Of a stretch of DNA of 64,000 nt, positions 1 to 10,639 are shown piece by piece (positions within the stretch are counted from its first letter, which is position 1; each line of letters begins with the position of its first letter). The position numbers were made by a program, and so were the translations under genes. Origin of the DNA: Gracilaria vermiculophylla (taxonomy: Eukaryota > Rhodophyta > Florideophyceae > Gracilariales > Gracilariaceae). The stretch lies in assembly GCA_019155205.2 (NCBI GenBank), contig JAHNZQ020000010.1, positions 1,418,511 to 1,482,510 on the forward strand, read 5' to 3'. The notes below the pieces were generated by a model, which worked only from the letters and a program-made list of their open reading frames with translations, was not told where the DNA came from and did no database searches.

Positions 1-1
1 C

Positions 2-3000
2 GAGTTTCAAGATGTTTTTCGGGAAGAGCTCCCCGATACTCTGCCGCCGTCTCGCGAGTTCGATTTTGAAATCAACCTTAGGAGCGACGAACCGCCCCCT
101 GTGCGACCCGTCATTCGGCTCTCTGCAAGGGAACTTCTCGTCCTCCGCAACACGTTGGATGCCCTACTCCGAAAAGGCCTCCTTCGTCCTTCAGCCTCCC
201 CTTACGGAGCACCTGTCTTCTTCGTGAAAACGAAATCCAGCGAGCTCCGTATGGTCTGCGATTATCGCGGCCTCAACCGCATAACCATCGCGGACTCCAC
301 TCCACTTCCCCTCATCGATGAAGCTTTGGATCAAGTGGCGGGCGCGAAGTTCTTCTCTGAGATCGACTTAGTGGGCGCCTACCACCAAATGCACATCAAG
401 GAGAGTGACTGCCATAAAACAGCCATAAGGACCCGATTTGGATCTTTCGAGTGGCGCGTCCTGTGCTTTGGACTCACCAACGCGCCAGCCACCTTCTCAC
501 GAATGATCGCCTCCATCCTACGTCACTTGAATGGCCATTGTCTTGTATTGTATCTGGATGATATCCTCGTCTACAGTCGTTCACTGGAGGAACACAAGTT
601 GCATTTGCGTGCCGTCCTCGAGGCACTTCGCAAAAATCAACTGTTCGCAAAATTGAGCAAATCTGCTTTTGGTGTTCGCGAAGTGGACTTTCTTGGCTTT
701 AGAATATCTGCCCAGGGCATCACCACGCAGGACCATCTTGTCACTGCGGTTCGCGACTGGCCAACACCCCAGAATATCCGCCATGTGCAGCAGTTTCTGG
801 GCCTCGCCAACTTCTATAGGCGTTTTGTCAAAGGCTATGCACACATACTGCGCCCAATCTCAGATCTACTGCGCTCACGCGTTTTCGAATGGGGCTCAGA
901 GCAGGCCAATGCCTTCACCATCATCAAGGACTCTTTGACATCAGCGCCAGTTCTGGAAAACGCGGACGCCTCGAAAGAGTTTGTTTTGGCTACCGACGCT
1001 TCCCAATTCGCCTTCGGTGCCACACTGTCGCAGGCGGGGCACCCCATCGCATTCTTATCCCACCGCCTCTCACCCACTGAGACCCGGTGGGATACCGGCG
1101 ATCAGGAACTCTTTGCGGCAATGATTGCACTCCGTACGTAGAGCCCTTATCTCCGCGGACGGCACTTCACGCTCTTGACCGATCATGATCCGATCTCGTA
1201 CCTCCAGACAAAACCCAGGCTGTCTGGTCGCCAGTGTCGCTGGTTGGACGAGATCCAGGAATTTTCCTTCGACATTAAGCATGTCGCTGGGACCAAGAAT
1301 GTCGCCCCAATGCCTTCAGCCGCCGTCCTGACCACGAACCCCTGCGTCTGTGCGCTCTCATGGCACAGTTCGACGACCTCCGGAACCGTGTACGGGCTGC
1401 GTATGCTGCGGATGCTCTTGCTATAAAACTACTCAACTCCGACACTTCTCCGAGCCCATCCACCACAAACCTACTGAACAACTTGAAATTCAATGAGGGA
1501 GTCATCTACTGTGTGGTACTGTCAGCCCTCCTGTCGAGGTAGTAAAGCACAACGTCAGTTAGGAGTTTTTGGTAACTCCAAAGGCGCGTATTCCTAAAGG
1601 TGGTCTCCGGTATCCGCTGTCGCGAGCCGGGGGAATTCTGAAAGGGATCCGCAAACACCAAGCGGAGGGGGAGGTTCACTGGGCGGACAATGCTCCTACA
1701 GGCGCTGCTATGATGCGACCTGGGGATCGGCGGCTTAGAAACCTGCGTGAAGAGACAAGATACTCCAACCGGAAAATGTCGAAGAAGACTCAAGGGTGCT
1801 TGTCTTTACTTCCCCAGAGATGGAGCTCAACCGGCAGCTTAAATATCAAGCCGGGAGCCGGCCTCGGCAGGTCGCACTACTGTGCTAATTACCCGCATAA
1901 AATATCTAAAATAAATAATAAATTCTACCGTACCTTAAGGATACTGTAGCGCACGTGGGCGAGATTATGCACCACGTGGCCCAGCTAATAAATCACGAAC
2001 CCTCCTTAGGAATATTATACCTTAAGGCTAAACCACCATATTTCCGTAGGAGCCACTGTACTACATACTGGACTGGCACTCTCCCAGCACGTATGTACAT
2101 CCCCAAAGGGCCCTTACGCACGGAGCTAATGCAGCACTTTCATGGAATCTGGCATCTCGGAGCTGATAAGACGTATTGCACAGTTATGCGCCACGCGTAT
2201 TGGCCCCAGATGTACCGGGATATCTTCAATTTCGTGCGCAAATGCCGTTCATGTCAGGTGAACAAGACACCCAACGTCGCTCCGCCAGGACGCCTACAGC
2301 CACTCCCGATCCCTCAACGATGTTGGGACATCATCTCCTTCGATTTCCTCACCGAGCTCCCCCGCGACAGGAACGGCCAGAATGCCATCCTTATAATCGT
2401 GGACAAACTCTCAAATCGAGTCCTTTTTATCCCAACCTCCAAGGCCGCATCTGCGCAGGAGACTTTTGTGCTATTCTACACACACTTGTTTTCCAAGTAT
2501 GGAACACCAACCACGATGATCTCAGACCGCGATCCCAAGGCCACTTCCCACTTTTGGCGATCCCGCACGCGGCTGTTGCGTATCCAGAACAATATCTCGA
2601 CCGCTGACCACCCTGAGACAGATGGACAGTCCGAAAATCTAATCCGGACGCTCTCATCGATACTATGTTTCTCCATACAAGCAGCGCCAGCCGATTGGCA
2701 CCTCGCCCTTCCAACACTGGAGTTTGAATACAACTCCTCCCGTCATGGCAGCACCCGTCTTTCCCCTTTTGAAGTCAGTCTTGGCTACATCCCGCAATCG
2801 CCGGCCAACGCGCTTCGGACAACACTATAACGCAGGCTGCAGTCGACTATTATTCTCGGCGCCAGGCGCTCACAGCCCTGGCTCGCGACAACTTAGCCAT
2901 CGCTGTCACCCGACAGAAGCATTACGCCGACCACCAACGCTCCGAACTACATCTGGAACAGGAAGACCTTGTCCTTCTGCGCGCCGACCGTCTCACGACT

Positions 3001-3381
3001 GCGCGACGAGCTACAATCCCACGAAAGTGGCAGCCCCGCTTCATAGGACCCTTTCGCGTCCTCATGAAACTGGGGCCAGTTACGTATCGCCTGGAGCTCC
3101 CGCCAACTATGCGCCGCGTGCACGACGTGTACCACATATCAAAGCTGCGCCGCTTTTACGGAGAGCCATCAGGCCCTCTTGATATCGTTATCAATAATGA
3201 CGGCGTCGTAGAACAGGAAGTGGAACGCATTCTGGACAAGCGACGCGCCAATCGGCTTGTTTACTACCTCACGCAGTTCTGCGGCGATCGCGAATCCGAT
3301 GCCGTTCGGCTACCACGCGCGGCGCTTAGGAACTGTTGCGCGAAAGTCACAGCATTCAACCTGCCGCAGAAGCCTCACTGA
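2..3381 (+). pseudogene. pol: gypsy A pol (RT-RNase H-integrase), broken
   Basis: The frame is open from base 2 and shows the usual pre-RT stretch, then RT with LRMVCDYRGLN (about 245-280), the catalytic YLDDILVYS (about 550-577) and FLGLANFYRRF (about 795-827). RNase H follows with the ATDAS motif (about 990-1005). The RNase H frame is cut by TAG at 1139-1141 but continues (LTDHDPISYL) to about 1300, where the frame changes. The integrase zinc-binding region is split by the solo LTR; past it come CRSCQVNK (about 2251-2274) and the core aspartates (FDFLTELP, ISDRDP). After a frame change near 2830 the C-terminus ends with a decayed chromodomain-like segment (EVERILDKRRANRLVYYL). Product would act in a virus-like particle; this copy cannot make an intact polyprotein. 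Confidence 0.9.
1512..2065 (-). mobile_element. Solo LTR of gypsy B family inside gypsy A
   Basis: 554 bp with TG...CA ends (TGTGGTACTG at the left, GTACTACA at the right). It is flanked on both sides by the same 5 bases, TACTG (1507-1511 and 2066-2070), a perfect target-site duplication. Removing the LTR plus one TACTG copy rejoins the integrase reading frame upstream (phase of 1360) with the one downstream (phase of 1955). Related copies lie at 43681-44232 (same orientation) and at 42993-43545 and 57142-57695 (opposite orientation). The minus orientation is chosen because the gypsy B coding region runs plus with LTRs in the 57142 orientation. Confidence 0.95.
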
Positions 3382-3395
3382 AGACAGTTTCGTTC

Positions 3396-3409
3396 AAAAA
3401 GGAGGCGAG
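3396..3409 (+). other. Polypurine tract of gypsy A
   Basis: A purine run (AAAAAGGAGGCGAG, one pyrimidine) sits directly before the TG of the 3' LTR, the expected place for the plus-strand primer in reverse transcription. Confidence 0.75.
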
Positions 3410-3761
3410 TGTAACAAACCCAGCCATATACCCTAGCGATGCAAGCGAGTCGCGCTTCAAACTGCAAGCCTTGTCCCTGCACGTCGCAACGCGGCGCACA
3501 AAAACATTGCAGTTTGTCAGCACGACGCTTTGTTCAAGCCACTACGCAACATTGCGTCTTGTGCTTCAAGCACTTCAAGCACGCATCGAACAGTTCAAGC
3601 GCACGACGACAGAGCGCCGTGCGCTACGAACATACAAGTAGATAAAGTAGAATGTAAGACGCTTAACGTCTAGTGTTAAGAATCACTATAAAACAAAGCC
3701 AGACCCACCCTGGACAAGAGCGTGGGCCTGGCCAGAATTCTTCCAACTCTCCTGTGTTACA
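3410..3761 (+). repeat. 3' LTR of gypsy A
   Basis: 352 bp starting TGTAACA and ending TGTTACA, a perfect 7-bp terminal inverted repeat. A TATA-like CACTATAAAACA lies at about 3682-3693 and could be the LTR promoter. The LTR is unlike the gypsy B, copia A or copia B LTRs in this window. Confidence 0.8.
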
Positions 3762-5196
3762 TGTGGTGAGAAGCGCAGCCTTGATGGTCAGGAAAGTATG
3801 TACATCACCTTCTTCAAGTACCCAAATTTCTCCGGTGGGCCTCTACGTCTTGCAAAAAATTTAAAGATCTATACACAATGTTGCAAGTCTTCGAAAAGTC
3901 TTCAGTTAGTCGCTTTTTCTGTCTGAAAGCTCATTAGTCTTCAGTAAGTCGCTTATCTGTCTGAAAGATATCGGAATTGCAATTCCGATTCCTACGCGAA
4001 CCCTTACATGTCGAATGATCTCTTCGATTAGTGTACATGTTGCAAATTAAGCACTGTGACTACCGAGGACATTTTTGGCCATAAACCACACTCAGACGCG
4101 GAATTCTTTGCACTCTGTTTGATTCTGTCTTTCTATACCCCTATCTTCGGCAGATAGTGGGGTAATTGGGGGTTCTTGCCTACGACCCGATCGCTAGCTG
4201 GACTTTTTAATATATGTTTGTATCCCTTGTTTCATACTAACAGCAACCATTACAACTATTGTTCATCTACAAGCAAGAAGAATGATTACATCTTCCTCGA
4301 ACCTTATGCAGGTGAGAATCTACAGAACACATCAAAACTCACTAGAAGGCCGCACACGGTGATTTGAAAATGACTGTTGATCTTCTTTCAGCAAGCAAAT
4401 GATACCTGTCAGAGATTCACACAACAGATATGCCCTGCGACTCCACAACTTCTAGATGACGGGCTGTTGCTGGTGGGTGCGGTGGGGCACATGGTTTGGC
4501 GACGTCGAAAAAACTCATTTACGTTTTTGAATTCTTTCTTCCGTTTCGTGACCCCGGGCCTCCCGTCCTTGTCCACTCTACGAAGCATCTGTTTGTTATG
4601 CCTAGCACGGGTCCCAGTTGCTTTTATGTGCCATTGACTTCGGCATCTCTCGCGGCAATAGTTCGCTTTATTTCTGCAGCCTAGGACTTACGCCTTATGT
4701 AGTGGCGGGTACACTTTGTCGCTATCTACGATGAAATTGAGAAACGGAACGGAAAACTTCGAAACGTCTGTCGCTGAAACGAGTTGCCGCAGCACTGCAG
4801 TGCTGGGTGGATCCGCCCACCACTTCGTTAACTTTGCACACAACGTAACAACGGCCGCACTCAATACCGCCGTTGGCCATTCCCGTGAATGACCGAACTT
4901 CGTCGTTCATACTTTACCATCTCCGGCACACGTGATCATGAAGTCCTGAATCATGAAAAGATGATTTTCGCGGGGAGGTATTTTTTAAACGTCGTCAGAG
5001 TCCTACAGTTGCTCTCACCACATGGACCTGCTTTTGCTCTATCACAGTTGTAGATAACACCGCGCTGGCTGGGAGTTTAATCTGCACTTTCGAAGAAGAA
5101 AAGAGAGCAACTGAAAATTATCAAGGTAGGGGACCTCTACAGGAGAACGCTAAATATTTGCTTGTTATCGATCCGTTCTTCACTGAAAATCTGAAC
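3762..5196. other. Intergenic, no gene recognised
   Basis: Only short frames without family resemblance. It holds one small tandem duplication (3897-3968). The stretch just before 5197 is presumably the promoter of the ThiE/TenI-like gene. Confidence 0.6.
3897..3968. repeat. Imperfect two-copy tandem duplication
   Basis: Two copies of about 35-39 bp, each beginning AGTCTTCAGT and ending TCTGTCTGAAAG, lie head to tail. No coding or binding role is apparent. Confidence 0.75.
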
Positions 5197-6051
5197 ATGT
5201 CACATGGCGACAAACCGGAGCGTTCCTGGCTACGACCCACGCACAACCTTGGATTTCTTTACAAATCTATCTCTCTATCTTTCTCGACTCGCAGTCTTGG
5301 CAGCTGTCGTCCATGTAAAAGCCAGGAGAACCATAATCGTCTTTCTTCTACCTTACACATGTCTGAATCTAGAGGGCATGGCAGAATGCTCCCGAAACCG
5401 TCAATTGTCTTCATTACTCCAGATAATGTATGCCAGAACATCGAAGAAGGGGTGCGGCTTGTGCGGGCGGTTCTCATTGGGGGAACATCTCTCGTGCAAG
5501 TTCGGGACAGGAACAGCTCACCATTTTGTACAAACCGATTCATTGAAGGCCTCCTGGCAAAGGGAATTCCTCCGCAGAAGCTGGTAGTAAATGGAATGGC
5601 TCCCGTTGATGTGCTAGCTATTGACCCGGGGCTTGGGGTTCATATCAAGGAAAGAGACATTGAAATATTTCTTCCCGAAGCCAAACGGGTCATGCCACAT
5701 GGAAGTATCATTGGATGTGCCATTCACTCTATCCCTTCAGCTCAGCGAGCGACACGGATTCATGGACCTTCCTACCTCCAAGTTGGTACCATGTACAATA
5801 CCAAAAGTCATCCTGGTAAGATACCCGAAGGACCTGAACTTATAACACAGCTTCGTGGCGTTGTCAATGAGTCTTTGATGCTTATTGGAGTGGGCGGTAT
5901 TAACGAACAAAATCTTTCTTCTGTTATTGAACATGGCGCAGACGGTATCGCAGTCATTTCCCAGCTCTCTAATGCAGAGGATCCACAAACAAAGTCTGCT
6001 ATACTCCTGAATTTGTGTCAAACTGCGTTTCAAAGTAGGATAACAAGGTAG
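5197..6051 (+). CDS. ThiE/TenI-superfamily protein (thiamine phosphate synthase-like), probably plastid-targeted
   Basis: 284 aa from the first ATG of the frame; the 13 codons upstream have no ATG. The first ~75 residues are rich in Ser, Arg and Thr and look like a transit peptide (inferred). The rest follows the ThiE/TenI TIM barrel: SLVQVRDR at the beta-2 position (family: LRxK), LVVNG (family often lliNDr), GVHIKERD (family: GvHlGqxD), GCAIHS (family: GxSxH), YLQVGTMYNTKSHPGK (family phosphate-loop region) and IGVGGI near the C-terminus. In true thiamine phosphate synthase the N-D pair and the glycines of GVHLGQ help bind the pyrimidine diphosphate; here these are NG and GVHIKE, so a TenI/thiazole tautomerase-like or other role is as likely as TMP synthesis. 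No introns seen. The stop lies 21 bp from the convergent YIPF6-like gene. Confidence 0.85.
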   Translation: MSHGDKPERSWLRPTHNLGFLYKSISLSFSTRSLGSCRPCKSQENHNRLSSTLHMSESRGHGRMLPKPSIVFITPDNVCQNIEEGVRLVRAVLIGGTSLVQVRDRNSSPFCTNRFIEGLLAKGIPPQKLVVNGMAPVDVLAIDPGLGVHIKERDIEIFLPEAKRVMPHGSIIGCAIHSIPSAQRATRIHGPSYLQVGTMYNTKSHPGKIPEGPELITQLRGVVNESLMLIGVGGINEQNLSSVIEHGADGIAVISQLSNAEDPQTKSAILLNLCQTAFQSRITR

Positions 6052-6072
6052 AGTTGGGAGTGAAAGTGAGGG

Positions 6073-7134
6073 TTACAGTAAACGATGCTGTTCAGTGAGA
6101 TTTGGATCTTGTATAAATATCCGGCTTCCTTCTAATGTACCTCCGGCGGTCACATTGCTGGGAAGGGTACTTTCAGCGATTGCCGCATGTGGGGAATTTT
6201 CTCGCTGGAAACCGATGAGCACGATCCATGCTAGGGATAGGTAAAATAAAATGACGGGGTATAACGCCAACAACTTACGGCCATCTGGAAACTTTGCATC
6301 GGTCATGAAACTAGATGAGGCTATGAGGGGTGTAGAAAAAGAAGAGGGGAAGTTGATGATAGATTAGCAGCATGACCTTTCGGTGTATACTTCGTCTAAG
6401 CTGTGATATTGAAAAGAAAACTTACCCCATATGGACCATAGAAGCGATATGACAACGGATACAAATCTGAATACTACAGCCAGGTCGTTCTTGACGAAAG
6501 AATTGATGAGCCAGCACGAGACAGCACTGAGAAGAATGGGGAAAATGCAATACCCCAAGAAGCAAACGCTTTGAAAAAAAGAGCTTTCGAACGAAGGATT
6601 GCTGCGGTAAGTAACCTTGAGGCGAAAACGCGGTGGATGATGGAGAGTGTGACGTACAGTCTTCCACCAAGCAGTTGCCCATTGATGGTGATGACAGCGG
6701 CACCAACCCAAATAATGACAAATATGACTGAGAATACTACTGAAGCTTCGTCATGGGCAGTAATGCTGAGCATGACCGCCAAAGACATGCACAAGAAAAA
6801 CGGACCCCATAGATCCCAATCACGAAGCTCAGCCCGTTTTTCACTCTATGCCGAAGTTAGTATGCAACAATGGTACACCTGCTGGTTCAGAGAAAGAACA
6901 ATTGCTTACAGAGCTGATTGACGGTATCATGACCATTAGAAGCCGCCTTCCGACCTATTATCGCAGCAATTGAATGGGATGGAGAAGCGTATTAGACCGA
7001 GCTGGGCTCGTAATGCACGGGTGTTTGGTACACTTAATGAGGAATGGACTTACAAGTCGAAGGTCGCGGAGAATTGTTTCTGAGACGGGTTCCTCTATTG
7101 TATTCTCCCCGAACTGCTGGGCTAAGTCAGCCAT
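6073..7134 (-). CDS. YIPF6/Yip4-like Golgi membrane protein, five exons
   Basis: I infer five exons on the minus strand: 7134-7054, 6954-6910, 6845-6658, 6601-6426 and 6320-6073. They total 738 nt and encode 245 aa. All four introns are GT-AG (99, 64, 56 and 105 nt), with GTAAG or GTACG donors. Family landmarks in order: ETILRDLRL and VGRRLLMVMIP (cytosolic N-terminus), LRDWDLWGPFF before the first membrane helix, GAAVITINGQLLGG, FFQSVCFLGYCIFP, LLWSIWA, and GRKLLALYPVILFY in the last helix. These match YIPF6-type Yip1-domain proteins, usually about 236 aa with five helices, which act in Golgi/ER trafficking with Rab GTPases. The ends of the exons keep one frame throughout, which supports the model. 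It is divergent from the fibrillin gene and convergent with the ThiE/TenI-like gene. Confidence 0.9.
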
Positions 7135-7765
7135 GGTGAGGAGAGTGATAATTTGCGGTTAAAAAAAGTCGCAACTCGCCGCCTGCAAGTACCGTCAAGG
7201 ATAAGTTGCAAGCGAGATGGCATCAAGCGCGATGAAACAGCGCCTGCGAAGAAAGCAAGGAAGAGCCGAAGGCGGGTCAGGCGCGCTGTTTTGGTAGAGG
7301 ATGAAGCTACGTGACGAAATTGGAGCTGCCGTGACAGCGCGTATTGACAGTGACGCTGGCAGGAAGCGGTCGACCCTCCGCGTACGCCTACGACGGGTAG
7401 AGACCGGCCGCAACTCGACACCGCGACGGGTGGCAGATCTCATATTGGTATGCGCACTGATTGGCCAAAGCGAAGCAAGCGCTCCGTCAATGCACACGTG
7501 GGGTGGAGCCAGTGGCTCATGCAAGCACTTTGCACACCGTTTCACATCAAATCTGCATCGCAGAATTCTTAATGCTTGATCCGCCTCCTACGCTTTCCCA
7601 CCTTTACTCAATGGTCCACCGGTTAAGTCGGCCTTTTCGACCTCATCCCTCCTGCTGATGGCTAAGCCTCCACTCTAGCAAAGCGCTCATTGTATCGCCC
7701 GTATTTGCTTTTCCGCGTGGACGGCGCGCTCTTCTTTTGGTGCAACGCCCATCCCCTATACACTT
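7135..7765. promoter_or_regulatory. Divergent promoter region, YIPF6-like / fibrillin
   Basis: 631 bp between two divergent start codons, with no gene of its own. By position it must hold both promoters; I see no clear TATA box or known operator. Confidence 0.5.
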
Positions 7766-8407
7766 ATGGCCTTCATCTCCCCGGGCCCTCTCCTGCTGGC
7801 ATCAAGGAACCGTGTCGCCCCGCAGATATCCCCGCGACGCATTTCACAAGCACTCTTTGTCCGCACCAGAATGAGCGTCCAAGCACCAAGCGGCGTCAAG
7901 GAAGCCCTTTTGGATTTGGTCATGCCGCTCAACTTTGGCCGCGACGTTGTTAACGATCCGGACAAACAGAAAGAAATCGACGACCTTGTTCGACAAGTTG
8001 AAGCCACCAATACCTCTCTCAGTCCGGGCACAGATCCAAACCTGTCTGGAGTCTGGGACACAGTCTACACTACATCGAGGAGTATTCTTGGCGCTGACAA
8101 ACCCGGTTTTCTGCAGAGCTCCCGCATTGTGCAGGAAATAAACGCGGAAGAACTCAAGGGACGTAACGTTGAGACCTACAAGTTTGGCCCGCTTGAGATT
8201 CTCAACGCTGTCAACTTTGAGCTTACTGCATCTTCGCCCAAAAGATTTGAAGTCAACTTCATTCAGTTTGTCGTTTTCAATCTATTGAGAATTAACGTCA
8301 GGGAAAACAAGCGTTTCACTGGATGGCTAGAAGTAACATATCTTGACGAAGACCTTCGAATTTCCAGGGGGAATGAAGGGAACCTTTTTGTGTTAGTCAA
8401 GAAATGA
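7766..8407 (+). CDS. Plastid fibrillin / plastid-lipid-associated protein (PAP family)
   Basis: 213 aa from an ATG. Residues 1 to ~35 are Ser/Arg/Pro-rich with few acidic residues, like a plastid transit peptide. The PAP/fibrillin domain follows: a helical stretch (about 45-85), SGVWDTVYTTS (the family's G-x-W-x-x-x-Y-T motif), then beta strands and the C-terminal RISRGNEGNLFVLVKK, a family signature close to the common R-x-x-R-G-x-x-G-x-x-F-v-L form. Fibrillins bind lipids in plastoglobules and thylakoids and help in stress tolerance and quinone or lipid handling (family knowledge). No intron is evident. The gene is convergent with the MAPKK, 204 bp apart. The particular fibrillin subgroup cannot be assigned here. 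Confidence 0.9.
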   Translation: MAFISPGPLLLASRNRVAPQISPRRISQALFVRTRMSVQAPSGVKEALLDLVMPLNFGRDVVNDPDKQKEIDDLVRQVEATNTSLSPGTDPNLSGVWDTVYTTSRSILGADKPGFLQSSRIVQEINAEELKGRNVETYKFGPLEILNAVNFELTASSPKRFEVNFIQFVVFNLLRINVRENKRFTGWLEVTYLDEDLRISRGNEGNLFVLVKK

Positions 8408-8611
8408 TTGTACCGATTAGTTTAACGAGATAATTGTATCAGTTGCAACACGCGACAGACGAGCACTAATGTCAATGGCGTTGTCTTCTTTCTAAATCAA
8501 GGGGCGCATCTCGGAGTGAAGCTCCTCTGTAGGCGCCTGGGGATAACATGTAAAAGAAATTTGGAGTCAAATTGTACCTGGTGCCGCTACGCGCGCACTC
8601 TTTCCAACTAC

Positions 8612-10639
8612 TTATTTTCCTTCTATCTGCGAACGCGTTGGACGCATCGATATTATCCGACACTCATCCAACCACGACCCAAACAAGTCCACGTCTCTGG
8701 TCGTCCCCATTAACCATGGATGTTCCATAAGCTCTGCGACTGTCGCTCTTTGCCTCGGGTCTGTGTGTGTGCACTTTGCGACAAAATCTCTCACCTGCGG
8801 AGAGAACTTCGCACACTCTCTTTTAAAGCCGCTGAGAACGTTGACTGTCATCGTGGCCTCGATGTAATCAAAGTAATTTTGCGGACGATCAAAAGGATAC
8901 TTGCCTAGGAGGCATTCCATGATTGATACACCAAGAGCCCATACGTCCGAAGCGTATGTGTAATTGCTCCCATTCAGCCGTTCTGGTGACATATATGCCA
9001 CGGTTCCAACAAAAGTATCAACTTTCGAAACACCAGGGTTTAAATCTCGAGCCAGACCGAAATCGCTCAGTTTCGCCCGGCATAATCGGCGCGATAAGAG
9101 TATGTTAGCTGTTTTGAAGTCACGGTGAAGAACGTGATGTCGATGCAAAAACCGCAGGCCCTTCACACAATCGTGGGCAATCATCTGAACAACCCTCTCC
9201 GGTATTGGTCCTACACGTTGAATGAACGTGGACAGGCAGCCGTGGTCCATGTACTCGAGAGCGATATGTACAGCTCCCGACCCGTCGTAGAACGCCCCAT
9301 AGAATCTTACTAAATATCGGCTGATATGAGTCGACAACGTTTCGAGTTCTTTCAGCATTTGGTTCCTGCGATGTTTGTCGTAAACATTGACCACCTTCAT
9401 CGCCATGGGTGTTTTCGAGGGAATATGCTCTGCAATGTACACCCTTCCTGCAGCTCCGGCGCCGATAGTAGGACCCGTGCGAAACTCTTTCAAGCCTTTT
9501 GCTATGACAATCGTGCGATGTGATTGTGGAACTCCTCCATCATCGTTATCCTCCGAATCCTGGCGTGTAACGGTTAGCGGTTTGTCAAGCATACCTTCAG
9601 CCGTTATACGAAATCCTCCAGTGACAAAGCCTCCATCACTGCCAAAATAACCCCCACTTGGCCAATCTGTGACAGAGTTTGTCAAAGAACTCACCTCCTC
9701 CTTGGCCATGAGAGGCGGTGGCCGTTTTTTGGTCTTTGTTATTGTGATTTTGATTTCCTCTGCATGACATTCGGGAGTCTTGCCAGCATTCTCCACACTC
9801 CTATGATTAATTAAAGAACCATGACTTTCGTCTACTTTCTTTTCTCCAATGGTCGAGAAGTTTCGCAAACTAGTATGACCTAGTTCCAGTTCTTCGTCAA
9901 CATCATCTGCTAAGGCCATTACACCCATGGCATTCAAAGTTTCATCGACTTTCAAGTCGCTAGAAGACTGGTCTCTTGAACTTAAGGCGCGAACGCGTGC
10001 AGAAAAAGAGCTTGACCGGGACATAGGAATAGAAATCTTTTTCTCATTCATGCTGGCTTTAATCGAACCCGAACGGTCAAGACCGAGAATTGCAGAACTT
10101 TTCCTTGACATCAAAGAAGATTTCGAACGGCTGATCGCGCTGTTGGCGGCACGGTCTTCGATGAGACTGACATCCTTTATGTTGAGCAGTTGCCTTCGAC
10201 TTTCAGACCGCGCAATTTTTCTCGATACCGAACGCTTGATAGTATTGCGCATCGACAGCATCGAGGCAGTATCCCGGTCTTGACCAGAAGTTGCTGTACT
10301 AGGGCGGTCCCTATCCTTTCGATCAAGGGCTGAGCAACTTCTATTTACGTTATTCAATTGACTTGTAGTTACCGAAATCTCAACGACAGATGACTGCTTT
10401 GACTCTTGAACAAAATCGTCTAAAGCAACAGTCGGGGCTGAGACACGTCCGTCAAAATTGGTGACGTCAGTCACCGGCGTTCCAGGCATTTCATTGCTCG
10501 TGTTACCGTCAGAAAACAAATCATTTAGTTTTGACTTGCGACTCGATAAAGAATGCTTTCGCGGAGAAAGCCCAGCATGATTTCCCTTTTCCGCCAGTCC
10601 AGTATGCCTCGTGGAGACTTTTCGGCTGAAAAGACCCAT
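8612..10639 (-). CDS. MAP kinase kinase-like protein kinase (STE7 type) with long disordered N-terminus
   Basis: 675 aa, single exon, ATG start. Residues 1 to ~370 are Ser/Arg/Lys-rich and low in hydrophobics, so probably disordered. The kinase domain covers about 380-643: Gly loop IGAGAAGRVY, catalytic Lys in AMKVV, HRDFKTANILL catalytic loop, DFGLAR, activation segment with Ser and Thr (GVSKVDTFVGT) and MSPERL. The FVGTxxYMSPER stretch and FYGAF...ALEYMDHG are typical of MAPKKs, and the Ser-x(3)-Thr spacing of the activation loop fits a dual-phosphorylated MAPKK. It should phosphorylate a MAP kinase in a three-tier cascade (inference from family). Typical MAPKKs are 350-450 aa, so the N-terminal extension of over 350 residues is unusual. 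A short C-terminal tail follows the kinase domain. Confidence 0.92.
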   Translation of the reverse strand: MGLFSRKVSTRHTGLAEKGNHAGLSPRKHSLSSRKSKLNDLFSDGNTSNEMPGTPVTDVTNFDGRVSAPTVALDDFVQESKQSSVVEISVTTSQLNNVNRSCSALDRKDRDRPSTATSGQDRDTASMLSMRNTIKRSVSRKIARSESRRQLLNIKDVSLIEDRAANSAISRSKSSLMSRKSSAILGLDRSGSIKASMNEKKISIPMSRSSSFSARVRALSSRDQSSSDLKVDETLNAMGVMALADDVDEELELGHTSLRNFSTIGEKKVDESHGSLINHRSVENAGKTPECHAEEIKITITKTKKRPPPLMAKEEVSSLTNSVTDWPSGGYFGSDGGFVTGGFRITAEGMLDKPLTVTRQDSEDNDDGGVPQSHRTIVIAKGLKEFRTGPTIGAGAAGRVYIAEHIPSKTPMAMKVVNVYDKHRRNQMLKELETLSTHISRYLVRFYGAFYDGSGAVHIALEYMDHGCLSTFIQRVGPIPERVVQMIAHDCVKGLRFLHRHHVLHRDFKTANILLSRRLCRAKLSDFGLARDLNPGVSKVDTFVGTVAYMSPERLNGSNYTYASDVWALGVSIMECLLGKYPFDRPQNYFDYIEATMTVNVLSGFKRECAKFSPQVRDFVAKCTHTDPRQRATVAELMEHPWLMGTTRDVDLFGSWLDECRIISMRPTRSQIEGK

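Larger units (their letters stand above)
1..3761 (+). mobile_element. Ty3/gypsy retrotransposon A, 3' part, chromodomain-like end
   Basis: The left window edge cuts this element; what remains is reverse transcriptase, RNase H, integrase, a polypurine tract and the 3' LTR, in the Ty3/gypsy order RT-RH-IN. It carries a solo LTR of a different gypsy family (1512-2065). It is inactive: there is an in-frame TAG at 1139-1141, a frame change in the RNase H tail near 1300-1360, the LTR insertion, and another frame change near 2820-2850. No 5' LTR lies in the window, so the target duplication cannot be checked. Confidence 0.93.
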
